NCBI RefSeq assembly: GCF_001904635.1
Contig: NZ_MRCB01000008.1
Coordinates: 110,535-174,534, forward strand
DNA: 64,000 nucleotides
DNA from: Hydrococcus rivularis NIES-593
GTDB lineage: Bacteria > Cyanobacteriota > Cyanobacteriia > Cyanobacteriales > Microcystaceae
Direction of reading: 5' to 3'
The position numbers were made by a program, and so were the translations under genes. The notes beneath the pieces are model-generated. The model had not been told where the DNA came from. It saw only the letters and a program-made list of their open reading frames with translations, and did not search any database. Positions 37,470-47,165 of this stretch are shown one piece after another. Positions within the stretch are counted from its first letter, which is position 1, and each line of letters opens with the position of its first letter.

Positions 37470-38426
37470 TTATCCTCCTAGCTTGCCCTTGACTATTTCC
37501 TGAATTTTTTTCCCCTCTGCTTTTCCTTTAAGCTGTTTCATGGCAACGCCCATAACTTTGCCTATATCTTTCGGGGATGTCGCCCCTACTGAAGCAACGA
37601 TCTCATCGAGAATCGCGCTCAGTTCTTCATCGGACAATTGCTTGGGTAAGTAAGTTTCGATAATGGCAAGTTCCTGGGCTTCTTTGTCTGCTAAGTCGTT
37701 TCGTCCCGCTTGTCGGTACTGTTCGATGGAGTCGCGTCGTTGTTTGGCTTGTTGGGCTAGGAGTTCTATTTCTTGTTCTTCTGTTAAGCTGTCTTGTCCT
37801 GACGGACGTATAGCTACTTCCTTTTCCAATAAAGCTTTTTTAAGACTTCTGACAGTTTCTAAACGAATTTTATCTTTAGCTTTCATAGCTGATTTGATGT
37901 CTTCTCCCAGGCGATCTTTCAGACTCATTGGGGCAGAATCTTTTTTGGGAACTACTACAGAGACGGAATCTTCTTTTTTCGCAAAGGTTGATTCCTCAGT
38001 TGTCTGCAAGGTTTCTGTCGATCGAGCAACTTGTTCCGATCCGGAATCTTCTCTAGCAACAACTTCTGAAGTATTATCCTCAAGCGATCGCTGGCTTGGT
38101 TGCGTTTCTTCGGTAGAAAACTCAGCTAAAGAAAGAATTTTCTTTTGAAAAGCTATTTGTCTAATTACTCCTTTATCCAAGTTTTTTTTGTCTTGTTTTT
38201 GAGAGGTTTCAACGATCGATTCTCCCAATTTTTCCCCAACTATTTTAGCTTGCTCCCAACTGTTAAAAGGCTGTTTGCTAATCTGGCTTACTAGCAGAGC
38301 TAATTCTTTATTTCCCTGTCGAGTTGATGAATTAATTCCTTTTTGAAGGAGTACTTTCTTGATAGTCTTGGTCAGGAATTTAATTAGCTTCTTGTTACTA
38401 AATTGTGTTTGGATCGGTTGAGTCAT
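37470..38426 (-). CDS. GatB/YqeY-domain protein with a long N-terminal extension
   Basis: The last ~150 of 318 residues are a YqeY domain: SLKDRLGEDIKSAMKAKDK, LETVRSLKKALLEKE, RRDSIEQYRQAGRNDLADKE and GKVMGVAMKQLKGKA. Free YqeY proteins have about 150 residues. The N-terminal ~165 residues include a basic helical segment and a Ser/Glu-rich linker (TEETQPSQRSLEDNTS). YqeY resembles the tRNA-interacting tail of GatB, but its role is unknown. Single gene with its own upstream region. Confidence 0.85.
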   Translation of the reverse strand: MTQPIQTQFSNKKLIKFLTKTIKKVLLQKGINSSTRQGNKELALLVSQISKQPFNSWEQAKIVGEKLGESIVETSQKQDKKNLDKGVIRQIAFQKKILSLAEFSTEETQPSQRSLEDNTSEVVAREDSGSEQVARSTETLQTTEESTFAKKEDSVSVVVPKKDSAPMSLKDRLGEDIKSAMKAKDKIRLETVRSLKKALLEKEVAIRPSGQDSLTEEQEIELLAQQAKQRRDSIEQYRQAGRNDLADKEAQELAIIETYLPKQLSDEELSAILDEIVASVGATSPKDIGKVMGVAMKQLKGKAEGKKIQEIVKGKLGG

Positions 38427-38699
38427 TTTCTCTCTACCTTAATTCAAGCTTTTGAGTGGGGGAAGTTGTCCGCATTTATATTAAAATCTATCAATATAAT
38501 CCCAAGTTTAGATTAAGAATTCAAATGCCTTGCCTCAAGGAAGATGAATCCAAGCGGCATTTAGCAAATAAGAGATTACGCGATCGCACTCCAGCCAAAG
38601 ACAATTCCCTTTCTGTTTATCCACTTCTTAAAATATAGTTACACTAATAGCAAAAATTGACTTTAATGATAGAAAGTAGTCTTTCAGGTGATTCGAGCT

Positions 38700-39026
38700 A
38701 TGAACGCTAGAGTGTCAGCAGTCGTTACAGCAATGACTACCGCTCCTACTGTAGCGCCAGAAAAATCTAGTCAGGTCGTTGGTCAACCCTATCCTAACTA
38801 TAAGGTAATCGTTCTCAACGACGATTTCAATACCTTCGAACACGTAGCGCAGTGCTTGCTTAAGTATATTCCGGGAATGACAAGCGATCGCGCTTGGAGT
38901 TTAACCGAACAGGTTCATTATGAAGGACAGGCGATCGTCTGGGTAGGTCCCTTAGAACAAGCAGAACTCTACCACCAACAATTGAGACGTGAAGGATTAA
39001 CGATGGCTCCCTTGGAGGCAGAATAA
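38700..39026 (+). CDS. clpS: ATP-dependent Clp protease adaptor protein ClpS
   Basis: A 108-residue N-end-rule adaptor. The core YKVIVLNDDFNTFEHVAQCL contains the Asp pair that binds the N-terminal amine, and AWSLTEQVHYEGQAIVWVG completes the fold. ClpC docking occurs through the N-terminal extension. The ATG at 38700 is placed nine bases after AGGTG. Cyanobacteria carry ClpS1 and ClpS2; I cannot say which this is. Confidence 0.92.
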   Translation: MNARVSAVVTAMTTAPTVAPEKSSQVVGQPYPNYKVIVLNDDFNTFEHVAQCLLKYIPGMTSDRAWSLTEQVHYEGQAIVWVGPLEQAELYHQQLRREGLTMAPLEAE

Positions 39027-39273
39027 AGGACAGAGGGCGAGGCTTCTTTCTAAAGGAAAGGGAGATGGGGGGACTGGGAGACAAAGGAGGTAGGAAGTGT
39101 GGGAGGTGTGGGTAGAGGAGAGGGGACTTCTTAGACTCCGAAGAAGACAAACTATTAACCACTGTACGGGCGGGTTTTTGACCGTAACTGTCAGTAAATC
39201 TCTAGCGTATTTAGATAAACTCGCCCCTACGACGACTATCTACTAACTACTAACCAATCCCCAATCCAAAATC

Positions 39274-39310
39274 CGCCGTTGTGCTGGAAGTCAATTCCAG
39301 CACAACGGCG
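39274..39310. repeat. Perfect 16-bp-arm palindrome with flanking CAAAATCC repeats
   Basis: CGCCGTTGTGCTGGAA and TTCCAGCACAACGGCG flank a five-base spacer. The flanks are ATCCAAAATC on the left and ACCAAAATCCAAAATC on the right, so the whole unit is symmetrical. The same left arm and part of the right arm occur inside ctaA (20164-20240), where another palindrome interrupts them. The neighbouring 39027-39273 holds only a G-rich/purine-rich repeat stretch. Confidence 0.75.
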
Positions 39311-39349
39311 ACCAAAATCCAAAATCGAAGGATAAATGACCAACGATCG

Positions 39350-41302
39350 ATGACAAAAATTAGTAATTGGCTTAAGCTAATCGTTAGCTTGTTGGTCTTT
39401 TTTTTTCTGTTGCCGTGGACTTCTCCAGCTTTAGCCGCATCGGAAAGAGTTCCTTTAACCCTACCTTTATTGCAAGAACGCCTCAATTCTCCTCTCCTGA
39501 GCGAAGGATTTTATACAATCGATTTGCGAAACTTTACGATCGATTTAACTAGCGAAAATGCTATCTTTCGAGATCAATTTTATCAGCAATTACAGACCCA
39601 TCTCAATCGTTCTAAACAACCATTAGGTTTGGATTTTAGCAACTCTTTTATTCAGGGAGAATTTATTGCTAGTAAATTAGGTTTGCTAACCCCTCTTTTT
39701 CAAGCATCTTTACCGCCATTATTTACGCCAATAGAACAAGAAGAACTCAAACAGGATAAACGTTTTTTATCACAACCGGGCGAACAAATTACTTCAGTAA
39801 CGGTTGTTCGAGGTCCATTAATTCTTAATAATTGTCGATTTATAGGTCAAGTAGATTTTAGCAAGATAATCTTTTTACAACGGGTTGAAGCAACAGGTGC
39901 TACCTTTACTCAAGGGGGAAATTGGTCGGAAACTCGTTTTGCCAGAACGGCTGATTTTAGCCGAACGACTTTTAAACAAGAGGTTAACTTTAGCAATAGC
40001 GTCTTTCTTGGAAGTGCAAAATTTCGTCAAGATCGCTTTTTAGAAAGCGCTAATTTTACAGGCAGTCATTTTGAAGCTGAAGTGAGTTTTAGCCAATCCG
40101 AATTCGTTCAATTAGCGACTTTTACTCGAATTCAGTCGCTAAAAGATGCAGATTTTAGTCAGATCGATGCGCGCGATCGCATTTTATTTTCTAAAAGTCA
40201 CTTTTTTGGCTCTCTTTCTTTAATTAATTCAACGTTTGAACAATCTATTGCTTTTCGGACAACTCGCTTCGATCGTTCGATAGACTTTCGAGATGTAAAA
40301 CTTCTAGAACAAGTCGATTTTAGTAATGCATTTTTTTCTCCTAAAACTACCCTAAATGTTTCGGGTTTAGCCTTTGATTCGGATCGCGCCAAAATTCTAG
40401 GAGATACTGGAGTTATCGGTCGCGTCATGTTATTATCGAAGCTTGAAGAAAATAAGACAGTTTATCGCAATTTAATTCGTAATTTTCGCAATTTAGAGCA
40501 AATTCCCGATGCCAATCAAATCGAATACAAAATCGAAAGACTGAGACTCCAACAATTGGAGAAGGAAATTTTTGAAATTCCCTATCAAAAAATTTTTCAA
40601 TTGAAATGGATTAAAAATCTTTTCAATTGGCTCTTTTTAAGCTTACTGATTCTTTTAAGTGGTTATGGAACTAATTTTAGTATTGTTTTTGGAGTAGGAA
40701 TTATCGCGATCGGTTATTTTGGGGTTTTATTTTGGGCGATCGATCGCTGGCGACGACGCATTCCTACTCCTATTCTTCCCAATCGCTACGACACGATTTG
40801 TATGATTGCCAGCGTGGTTTTGCTGACGATAATCGGTCTGACCAATATTTTTCAATCTTCAGAAGAACCTTGGATAACATTAGCCTGCTTAGGCGTAATT
40901 TTGTTTCCCATTCCGCTTGGATTAGTCAGCTATCTTTATCACAAAGGTCGCTATCACGACTTAATGCATTCTTCCTATTTTCTTGAAGATGGAAGCATGC
41001 GACAATTGCGTTTATTAATTGTTCGATTGCCCGTCATTCCTAATTTTCCTTTTTTCCGCGATCGCTACGTGCCTCTAATTTGGGAACGCCGTTGGAATTG
41101 GTTAAATTACTACGATTTTAGTTTAAATAATTTTATTAAATTGGGATTTAATGATATTCGCTTGCGAGACCAACATCTTCCTGGCACGATTTCTACTATA
41201 GTTTGGTATCAATGGAGTTTGGGAATTCTCTATATTGCTTTGTTATTGTGGACGCTTTCTCGGACTATTCCTGGATTAAACTTGCTGATTTATCTGAAGT
41301 AA
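39350..41302 (+). CDS. Pentapeptide-repeat protein with C-terminal membrane helices
   Basis: A 650-residue protein. A signal-like helix (LKLIVSLLVFFFLLPWTSPA) precedes a region rich in A(D/N)FS/TXX-like repeats (about residues 90-300: ADFSRTTFKQ, VNFSNSVFLG, ANFTGSHFEA), which form a right-handed beta helix. Several membrane helices follow (about 420-540). The role is unknown. The ATG at 39350 is preferred; an upstream ATG at 39281 lies inside the dispersed palindrome 39274-39310 and adds repeat-encoded residues. Confidence 0.8.
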   Translation: MTKISNWLKLIVSLLVFFFLLPWTSPALAASERVPLTLPLLQERLNSPLLSEGFYTIDLRNFTIDLTSENAIFRDQFYQQLQTHLNRSKQPLGLDFSNSFIQGEFIASKLGLLTPLFQASLPPLFTPIEQEELKQDKRFLSQPGEQITSVTVVRGPLILNNCRFIGQVDFSKIIFLQRVEATGATFTQGGNWSETRFARTADFSRTTFKQEVNFSNSVFLGSAKFRQDRFLESANFTGSHFEAEVSFSQSEFVQLATFTRIQSLKDADFSQIDARDRILFSKSHFFGSLSLINSTFEQSIAFRTTRFDRSIDFRDVKLLEQVDFSNAFFSPKTTLNVSGLAFDSDRAKILGDTGVIGRVMLLSKLEENKTVYRNLIRNFRNLEQIPDANQIEYKIERLRLQQLEKEIFEIPYQKIFQLKWIKNLFNWLFLSLLILLSGYGTNFSIVFGVGIIAIGYFGVLFWAIDRWRRRIPTPILPNRYDTICMIASVVLLTIIGLTNIFQSSEEPWITLACLGVILFPIPLGLVSYLYHKGRYHDLMHSSYFLEDGSMRQLRLLIVRLPVIPNFPFFRDRYVPLIWERRWNWLNYYDFSLNNFIKLGFNDIRLRDQHLPGTISTIVWYQWSLGILYIALLLWTLSRTIPGLNLLIYLK

Positions 41303-41409
41303 CAATGCGATCGCTACAAGTTCTAAAAAAGAAAATGCGATCGCTTTCTTTCAAGAATTAGGCGATCGCGACAAGTTTTAAAATACAATAGAAGTATTTA
41401 AGTTAGCAG

Positions 41410-41964
41410 TTAGTTGAGGCTAGATTTCTCTTCTAGCTGCTTTTTTTGGCTCTTTAAGACCGATCCCATGCCAATGGCACCCAATGCAAGCAAACTTATT
41501 ACAGAAGCAGGTTCGGGAACTTGTTTGCCAGGATCGGTAGGCTTATCTGAAAAACTACTAGCTTTAATGAAAACAGCAGAATCGAGTATTCTATCTCCGG
41601 TGTCAGCGGTCGCTAGTTTAATTTTATGCTTACCTGGAGTTAATCCTAGTGCCTTTGCTGTAAACACTTTAGTGAAGCCATCGTACTGAATATTGAAGGG
41701 AGTTGGCGTTCCTAAGTCACTGGGATCGTTGTTGTTGTAAAAAGCTGAATTGCTCCCTGAGTTAACATTGTTAATTGCAACCGGAGTGCTAGTTCCAGGA
41801 ATGAGAGCAATGTTTACTCCATCGAGGAAGAAGCCAAAAACATCATTGAAAATAGAATTAACAAACTCGTTGTATTCTTCTGAAGCGAATACGTAATCAA
41901 AGAATAGGTCGCCACCAGCACTTTCAAACTCGAATTCGAGGATATTAGCATCATAGTAAGTGCA
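41410..41964 (-). pseudogene. 5'-truncated choice-of-anchor L / PEP-CTERM protein gene
   Basis: The minus frame is open from a TAA at 41977-41979 to the stop at 41410. It has no usable start codon at its left end. It encodes FVASEEYN-like anchor-L residues (VFASEEYNEFVNSIFNDVFG), the linker, and a complete PEP-CTERM end (VPEPASVISLLALGAIGMG, then KSQKKQL). The N-terminal signal and half of the domain are missing. The region around 41960 is the likely breakpoint. The next 399 bases (to 42363) show no gene. Confidence 0.75.
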
Positions 41965-42363
41965 ATTAATTTCTAGTTAATTACCGATTGACAATAACTA
42001 TTTTCACTACTTCCTACCTAAAATCGTCAATGCTTCTTCGTATCCTTTACTGAATCTTTATACAATTTCACTGAAGCTAAATATTGATACAAGCAATTTA
42101 AGCTGTCAACTTCCCAATCGAAATCTAGTATTATCAAGTCTTTTTCCTATCATCAATGTGCTACTTAAATAAGCAATAGCGATCGCTTATATCGTTCGCT
42201 CTATGTAAAGTTTGAATAAAGTACTTTTCTCGATTAAATCTAGGCAGTAATATTAACTATCGTAAAATCGCTAGCTTCAGACTTCCACTTGCAGGCAACA
42301 CAAAACTAACCTGCTTTTTCAGTAAACTCCACATCAGCAAGCTCGCTCTGGACTAAGATTTAG

Positions 42364-43269
42364 TTATTTTTGCGATCGCATTTTCATCAACTGCTTCACT
42401 TCTCGCCACAGGAAAGACTGACTGGAGTTAGAAGCAGGATGGGTGAGAATTCCTTGAGTGGGACTGAATAAGAAAGCTAGAACAAATAGCCCCGATACAA
42501 CTAGAACAATAGCAGGACCCGAAGGCAAATTATAAAAATAACTCAAATACATGCCGCTGATACTAGAAAAAACGCCTATTCCCACTCCCAAAATCATCAT
42601 TTGGTGCAAGCGACTCACTAATAAATAAGCGGTAGCTGCTGGCGTAATCAGTAGAGAAATTACCAGTATAACTCCCACTGCTTTTAGACTAGCAACGATA
42701 GTCAGTCCAATTAGTATCATCAGCCCTAAATCTAACAGATGTACGGGCAATCCTACTGCTTGAGCGCCTAATTTATCAAAAGTATAAAAAAGCAATTCTT
42801 TATACAGCATTGCCACCACTAATAAAACCACAATCGCAATGATTAAAGTATCGCGAACATCTTCAAAAGTAACGCCGAGAATATTGCCGAATAAAAAATG
42901 ATTGAGGTCGATTTTATTATCTTTTTGAATAATAGTTATTAAAGTAATCCCAAGGGCAAAAAAGGCAGAAAAAACGATTCCCATAGCGGCATCTTCTTTA
43001 ATGGGCGATCGCGTTCTAATCAAATTAATTAAAATCGTGCCGAGCAATCCAGCAGTAAAAGCCCCAATAAAAATATTAATATCTAACAGAAAAGCAACTG
43101 CTAAACCGGGTAGAACCGAATGACTTATCGCATCTCCCAACAAAGCCAATCGCTGCACCATTAAGTAGCTACCTACAACCGCACAGATAACGCCAACAAT
43201 AATGGCTTCAATCAGCGATCGCTGCATGAAACTGTATTTTAATGGTTCGATTAAGGTTTCTAATACCAT
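42364..43269 (-). CDS. mntB: Manganese ABC transporter permease (MntB-like)
   Basis: A 301-residue metal-type permease (ABC-3 family), about eight helices; MVQRLALLGDAISHSVLPG and KAVGVILVISLLITPAATAY are the signature segments. In Synechocystis the system brings Mn2+ into the cell for the photosystem II cluster. It follows mntA by 158 bases of repeat-bearing spacer. Zinc (ZnuB) is the alternative; pairing with an MntC-like binding protein favours manganese. Confidence 0.87.
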   Translation of the reverse strand: MVLETLIEPLKYSFMQRSLIEAIIVGVICAVVGSYLMVQRLALLGDAISHSVLPGLAVAFLLDINIFIGAFTAGLLGTILINLIRTRSPIKEDAAMGIVFSAFFALGITLITIIQKDNKIDLNHFLFGNILGVTFEDVRDTLIIAIVVLLVVAMLYKELLFYTFDKLGAQAVGLPVHLLDLGLMILIGLTIVASLKAVGVILVISLLITPAATAYLLVSRLHQMMILGVGIGVFSSISGMYLSYFYNLPSGPAIVLVVSGLFVLAFLFSPTQGILTHPASNSSQSFLWREVKQLMKMRSQK

Positions 43270-43427
43270 TTTGGATGAAAGGATTTTGGATTAGGAAAGT
43301 TTTGCTCTTGTTGTTTTCTAGATCTCCATCTGTCGCCATCTTTAACGAGTACGCAGACTCAACAGTAATTGAAAACAACACTCTGCCTCTTCCTCTGCGT
43401 GAGATAAAAAGCGCCCTATCGGTCAAC

Positions 43428-44183
43428 TTACGCTGCAATTTGCAAGTGATTTTCATCAAAGAAGACTACTTTACCCCCATAGGCATGATAGAGATTTTCT
43501 TCTCTCAAAACAGATTGCCTCGCACCAACAGCAATTAATTCTTTATTCAAAAGAATCAAATCATCAAAATTAGTAATTGATTCCCCTAGATCGTGGTTAA
43601 CGACTAAAACAATTTTGCCTGCATTGGCTAATTCGTGAAAGATATTAAAAAGAATATCCTCAGTTTTGCGATCCACCCCAACAAAAGGTTCGTCAAAGAA
43701 GAAAATATCCCCTTCTTGAGCAAGCGATCGCGCTAAAAATACTCGCTGTTGCTGTCCTCCCGAAAGCTGACCAATTGGGCGATCGCGGTAAGCACTCATT
43801 TGTACCCTCTCCAATGCTTCTGCGGCGAGGCGACGACTCATAGCAGAAAAACGTCGAAACCATCCTGTTTTCCGCACTCGTCCCATCATTACCACATCCC
43901 AGACCGTAGCAGGATAAGTCCAGTCAATTTGCGATCGCTGAGGTACGTAGGCGACTTTGTCCAAACAATCTATCAAAGGTCGTCCATTGTAGTGTACCGA
44001 ACCCTGATTGATGGGAATCAAACCCAGCATAGCTTTAATTAAAGTACTTTTGCCAGCGCCATTGGGACCGATCGCACCCGTTAACCGTCCGGGTTTTATC
44101 TGTAAGGTGATATCCCTTAACGCCTCAACCGTTCGATACGAAACCCCTAAATGGCTGATGACAATTCCATCAGTATTACTCAT
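43428..44183 (-). CDS. mntA: Manganese ABC transporter ATP-binding protein (MntA-like)
   Basis: A 251-residue ABC ATPase. Walker A is GPNGAGKST, the signature is LSGGQQQRV, Walker B is IFFFDEPFVGVD, the switch His is VNHDLG. The Q-loop lies in YVPQRSQIDW. Transcribed with mntB and divergently from mntC; in most cyanobacteria mntC, mntA and mntB are in one direction. The 126-base gap to mntC must hold both promoters. Confidence 0.88.
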   Translation of the reverse strand: MSNTDGIVISHLGVSYRTVEALRDITLQIKPGRLTGAIGPNGAGKSTLIKAMLGLIPINQGSVHYNGRPLIDCLDKVAYVPQRSQIDWTYPATVWDVVMMGRVRKTGWFRRFSAMSRRLAAEALERVQMSAYRDRPIGQLSGGQQQRVFLARSLAQEGDIFFFDEPFVGVDRKTEDILFNIFHELANAGKIVLVVNHDLGESITNFDDLILLNKELIAVGARQSVLREENLYHAYGGKVVFFDENHLQIAA

Positions 44184-44253
44184 AAATATTCAGTACTCCG
44201 ATCGCTCGCCTACAGACTTTAATAAAGCCTTATTCAACTAGGATAATGTAAAA

Positions 44254-44291
44254 ATGAAAGAAATATGAAAATAATTATGAGAAGATTATGA
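44254..44291 (+). promoter_or_regulatory. Helically phased ATGA(A/G) direct repeats upstream of mntC
   Basis: ATGAAAG, ATGAAA, ATGAGA and ATGAAAG begin at 44254, 44265, 44277 and 44288, spaced 11, 12 and 11 bases. Such spacing fits tandem binding of an OmpR-family regulator. Mn uptake in Synechocystis is repressed by ManS/ManR, and ManR is OmpR-type. The identity of the regulator is inferred. The array lies between the divergent mntA and mntC genes. Confidence 0.45.
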
Positions 44292-44309
44292 AAGCGACTA
44301 TAGAAGGAA

Positions 44310-45263
44310 ATGAATAGATCTCCGTGGCTAGTAGCTTTAGTAATATCGATCGTATTCTGCGGATTTGGCTGCCAACCTCAATCATCCGATAGAAATGAGA
44401 CTGCGACAAAAGTCGTCTCTACTAGCACCATCATTGCGGATTTAACCGAACGAGTTGGGGGAGATGAAATCGAACACCAAGGTATTCTCCAACCCGGTGC
44501 CGATCCTCACATTTATGAACCCGTTCCCGCAGACAGTGCCGCTTTTGAAGAAGCAGACTTAATTTTTTACAACGGTTACAATTTAGAACCCGGACTCATT
44601 AAATTAATGAACGCAGCAGGGGTAAAAGCCAAGAAAGTTGCCGTGGCAGAGGTCGTTACTCCTTTAGATTTGGATAAAGAAGGCAAAAGAGTTCCCGATC
44701 CTCACGTTTGGGGAGATGCAAAAAATGTAATTGCCATGGTAGGCGTAATTCGCGATCGCTTAATCGAAAGTTCGCCAGAAGATAAAGAAGAATTTACCCA
44801 AAATGCGGCACAATTGACAAAAGAGCTACAACAACTCGATCTCTGGATCGCTCAACAGATTCAAACCATTCCCAACAATCAACGCAGGCTAGTAACCACC
44901 CACGATGCCTTTCAATATTATGCTCGCGCCTACAGATTGAAGATCGTTGGTACGCTGATTGGAATTAGCACCGAAGAACAACCCAGCGCTCAAACCGTCA
45001 AAAACTTGTCAGATTCTATCAAAACAACCAAAGTTCCAGCGATTTTTGCCGAAACGACGATTAATCCTGCTCTTATTAAAGCCGTCGCCGAGGAAGCAGG
45101 AGTCAAAGTAGCACCACGAGAACTGTATTCGGATTCCATCGGCGCACCGGGTAGCGATGGAGATAGCTATATTAAGATGATGGTGTCCAATACTCGCGCC
45201 ATTGTAGAAGCCTTGGGAGGAAAATACAGTGCCTTTAAAAGAGATTTTCCTGAACCTCGATAA
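44310..45263 (+). CDS. mntC: Manganese-binding lipoprotein (MntC-like)
   Basis: A 317-residue cluster A-I solute-binding protein. The lipobox is IVFCGFGC. The metal-ligating residues appear in DPHIYEPVPAD, DPHVWGDAKN, TTHDAFQYY, and SDSIGAPGSDG. The first of these (HxYEP type) is as in MntC. The ATG at 44310 follows AGAAGGAA. Divergent from mntA-mntB. Confidence 0.9.
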   Translation: MNRSPWLVALVISIVFCGFGCQPQSSDRNETATKVVSTSTIIADLTERVGGDEIEHQGILQPGADPHIYEPVPADSAAFEEADLIFYNGYNLEPGLIKLMNAAGVKAKKVAVAEVVTPLDLDKEGKRVPDPHVWGDAKNVIAMVGVIRDRLIESSPEDKEEFTQNAAQLTKELQQLDLWIAQQIQTIPNNQRRLVTTHDAFQYYARAYRLKIVGTLIGISTEEQPSAQTVKNLSDSIKTTKVPAIFAETTINPALIKAVAEEAGVKVAPRELYSDSIGAPGSDGDSYIKMMVSNTRAIVEALGGKYSAFKRDFPEPR

Positions 45264-45473
45264 AGAACTGAGACGATTTGTCAAGAAATATGAATAATTC
45301 AGTCAATTAGCATAAAAAACGAGTTGTTGAGGTGAGTAAAAGAAGACAGCCAACCCAAACCCTTCAAACCTCTAAATCAAACCACGTTGTCGTAACTTAT
45401 CGGCAAAGGAGGTGCTCCCCGAAAAAAAAACAGCAGCAATGGCAACACACAATTGCGATCGCTTTTTTACCTC

Positions 45474-45534
45474 ATACCAATTTTCATGTTTTCGCGATCG
45501 ACTATCTCTGTCATTAATGAATGAAAAATGGTAT
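45474..45534. mobile_element. MITE-B, 61 bp
   Basis: The ends ATACCAATTTTCAT and ATGAAAAATGGTAT are inverted repeats with one mismatch. A copy with a further insert lies at 61912-62026. The rest of the 383-base gap 45264-45646 shows a short open frame (45332-45517) of low complexity, which I do not consider a gene. Confidence 0.75.
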
Positions 45535-45646
45535 TAGTTAGATTGCCAAAGTGCATATAAAACTAAGCGATCGCTCGCAATTAGAGAATTTTCACCGTAT
45601 TTTGCTAAAAAATTAAGATTTAGATAAGAATATGAGGATTAACTAA

Positions 45647-46201
45647 TTACTGATTATCCAATACTGCATCGATCGCGTCTGTTGAAATGGCTGGAGATGG
45701 TTCTTCAACCTTTCGCCTGATAAGCGTTATAGCTGCTGCGTTGGCTTCGTCAATCTCAAAATATTGATGAAATTTATCCGTAACCTCTAACCAATAAGAA
45801 CGACCGTTGACTTGACGGCGTTTTCGGACAAAACCTAATTCTATTAATTCTTGAATTTGTTGATAGGCACTGCTACCGCGTAATTCGATTAAATCTGTTT
45901 GGAGAATCGGGCTTTTAAGAGCGATCGCAGCGAGAGTTCGCAGTGCGCCCGTTCCCAATTCTGCCGGAACCAGTACTTGAAGCAGATTTTCAAAGACAGA
46001 GCGCAATTGAAGGCTATAACCTCTAGGGGTTTCTATAACTTCTAGAGCGCTGTCTCGATGAGCGTAATCTGACATCAGTTCGATTATTGCTTCTTCTGCC
46101 TCTTTGCGATCGCACCCAGCCAACTGAGCAATCTCATTCGCCGAAAGCGGCCGACCCGTTAAGTAAAGAATAGCTTCAATTTTCGTTGCCAGTCTGATCA
46201 T
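45647..46201 (-). CDS. scpB: Segregation and condensation protein B
   Basis: A 184-residue protein with two winged-helix domains (KIEAILYLTGRPLSANEIAQL, and LRGSSAYQQIQELIELGFV). ScpB binds ScpA and SMC for chromosome segregation. No scpA is nearby. The N-terminal YL-TGRPLS segment is typical of the family. A C-terminal extension of about 20 residues is variable. Confidence 0.9.
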   Translation of the reverse strand: MIRLATKIEAILYLTGRPLSANEIAQLAGCDRKEAEEAIIELMSDYAHRDSALEVIETPRGYSLQLRSVFENLLQVLVPAELGTGALRTLAAIALKSPILQTDLIELRGSSAYQQIQELIELGFVRKRRQVNGRSYWLEVTDKFHQYFEIDEANAAAITLIRRKVEEPSPAISTDAIDAVLDNQ

Positions 46202-46310
46202 TGAATTTTGGATTTTGGATTGGAGATTAGTTAGTAGCTAGTGGTTGGCGGTTAGTTTTCTCTCTTGTCTCCCAGTCTCGGAAGTCCCCCGTCTCAAAAG
46301 TCCCCATCCC

Positions 46311-47165
46311 TCAATCAAGTCTACGTCCTGTCAGTTCGACAAAAATATCTTCTAAATTAGATAGGCGAGTCATCGTCCCCGTTTTGTCTGGCAAGGTTTC
46401 TAAATAAGCATTCGCTGCTTCTAGAGTAGGAAAGAACTTGTATTCTAAGCGATCGCCCGCTTGCTTAACTACCAATCCTCGTCCGTACTTAGAACGAAAA
46501 TAGTCCATCGTTCCCAACTCGATTAGTTGACCAGCATCCATAATGCCGATGCGATCGCACAAAAACTCTGCCTCTTCCATATAATGAGTCGTCAATAGTA
46601 TTGTCATGCCTTGACGATTTAGATCGCGAATAATTTCCCAAAGGCGACGACGGGTTTGAGGGTCTAATCCTACTGTGGGTTCGTCTAAGAAGAGAACTTG
46701 CGGTTGATGTAGCAGTGCCCTAGCAATTTGCAAGCGGCGTTTCATTCCGCCAGAAAGAGTTTTTACCAGAGATTCCTTGCGATCTGCTAGTTCTACATAT
46801 TCCAGCCAGCGATCGATCGACTTTTGACGCTTTGGGTTGGGAATATGGTGCATTCGTCCGTGAAACTCCATATTCTCCCATACCGAAAGATCCCCATCGA
46901 CGCTGATTTGTTGTAAGACTACACCAATATTTTGCTTGACGCGATCGCGATGGCGATTGATATCGTATCCCGCTACTTCTATACGACCTTGGGATGGTTG
47001 GGTTAAGGTAATCAACATCCGAATCGTGGTTGATTTTCCGGCTCCATTTGGTCCTAGAAGCCCAAACATTTCTCCCGCTTCGATCTCGAAGGAGAGATCG
47101 TTAACGACAGGAATCTTATTATAGACTTTACCTACCCTTTCCAGAGAAACAGCAGCGACCATCAT
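46311..47165 (-). CDS. ABC transporter ATP-binding protein (ABC-2/DrrA type)
   Basis: A 284-residue ATPase. Walker A GPNGAGKST, signature LSGGMKRRL, Walker B VLFLDEPTVGLD and switch THYMEEAEFLCD are intact. The C-terminal domain is that of the DrrA-type exporter subfamily. No permease gene is adjacent, so its partner is elsewhere. The gene is downstream of the ferritin-like remnant and upstream of scpB. Confidence 0.85.
   Translation of the reverse strand: MMVAAVSLERVGKVYNKIPVVNDLSFEIEAGEMFGLLGPNGAGKSTTIRMLITLTQPSQGRIEVAGYDINRHRDRVKQNIGVVLQQISVDGDLSVWENMEFHGRMHHIPNPKRQKSIDRWLEYVELADRKESLVKTLSGGMKRRLQIARALLHQPQVLFLDEPTVGLDPQTRRRLWEIIRDLNRQGMTILLTTHYMEEAEFLCDRIGIMDAGQLIELGTMDYFRSKYGRGLVVKQAGDRLEYKFFPTLEAANAYLETLPDKTGTMTRLSNLEDIFVELTGRRLD

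Noticed and set aside
39281..39349. Upstream start of the pentapeptide-repeat gene
   Set aside because: The added residues are encoded by a dispersed palindrome; the signal peptide begins properly at the ATG 39350.
45332..45517. Open frame of 61 codons upstream of scpB
   Set aside because: Low-complexity basic sequence whose second half lies in MITE-B; no ribosome site and no recognised domain.
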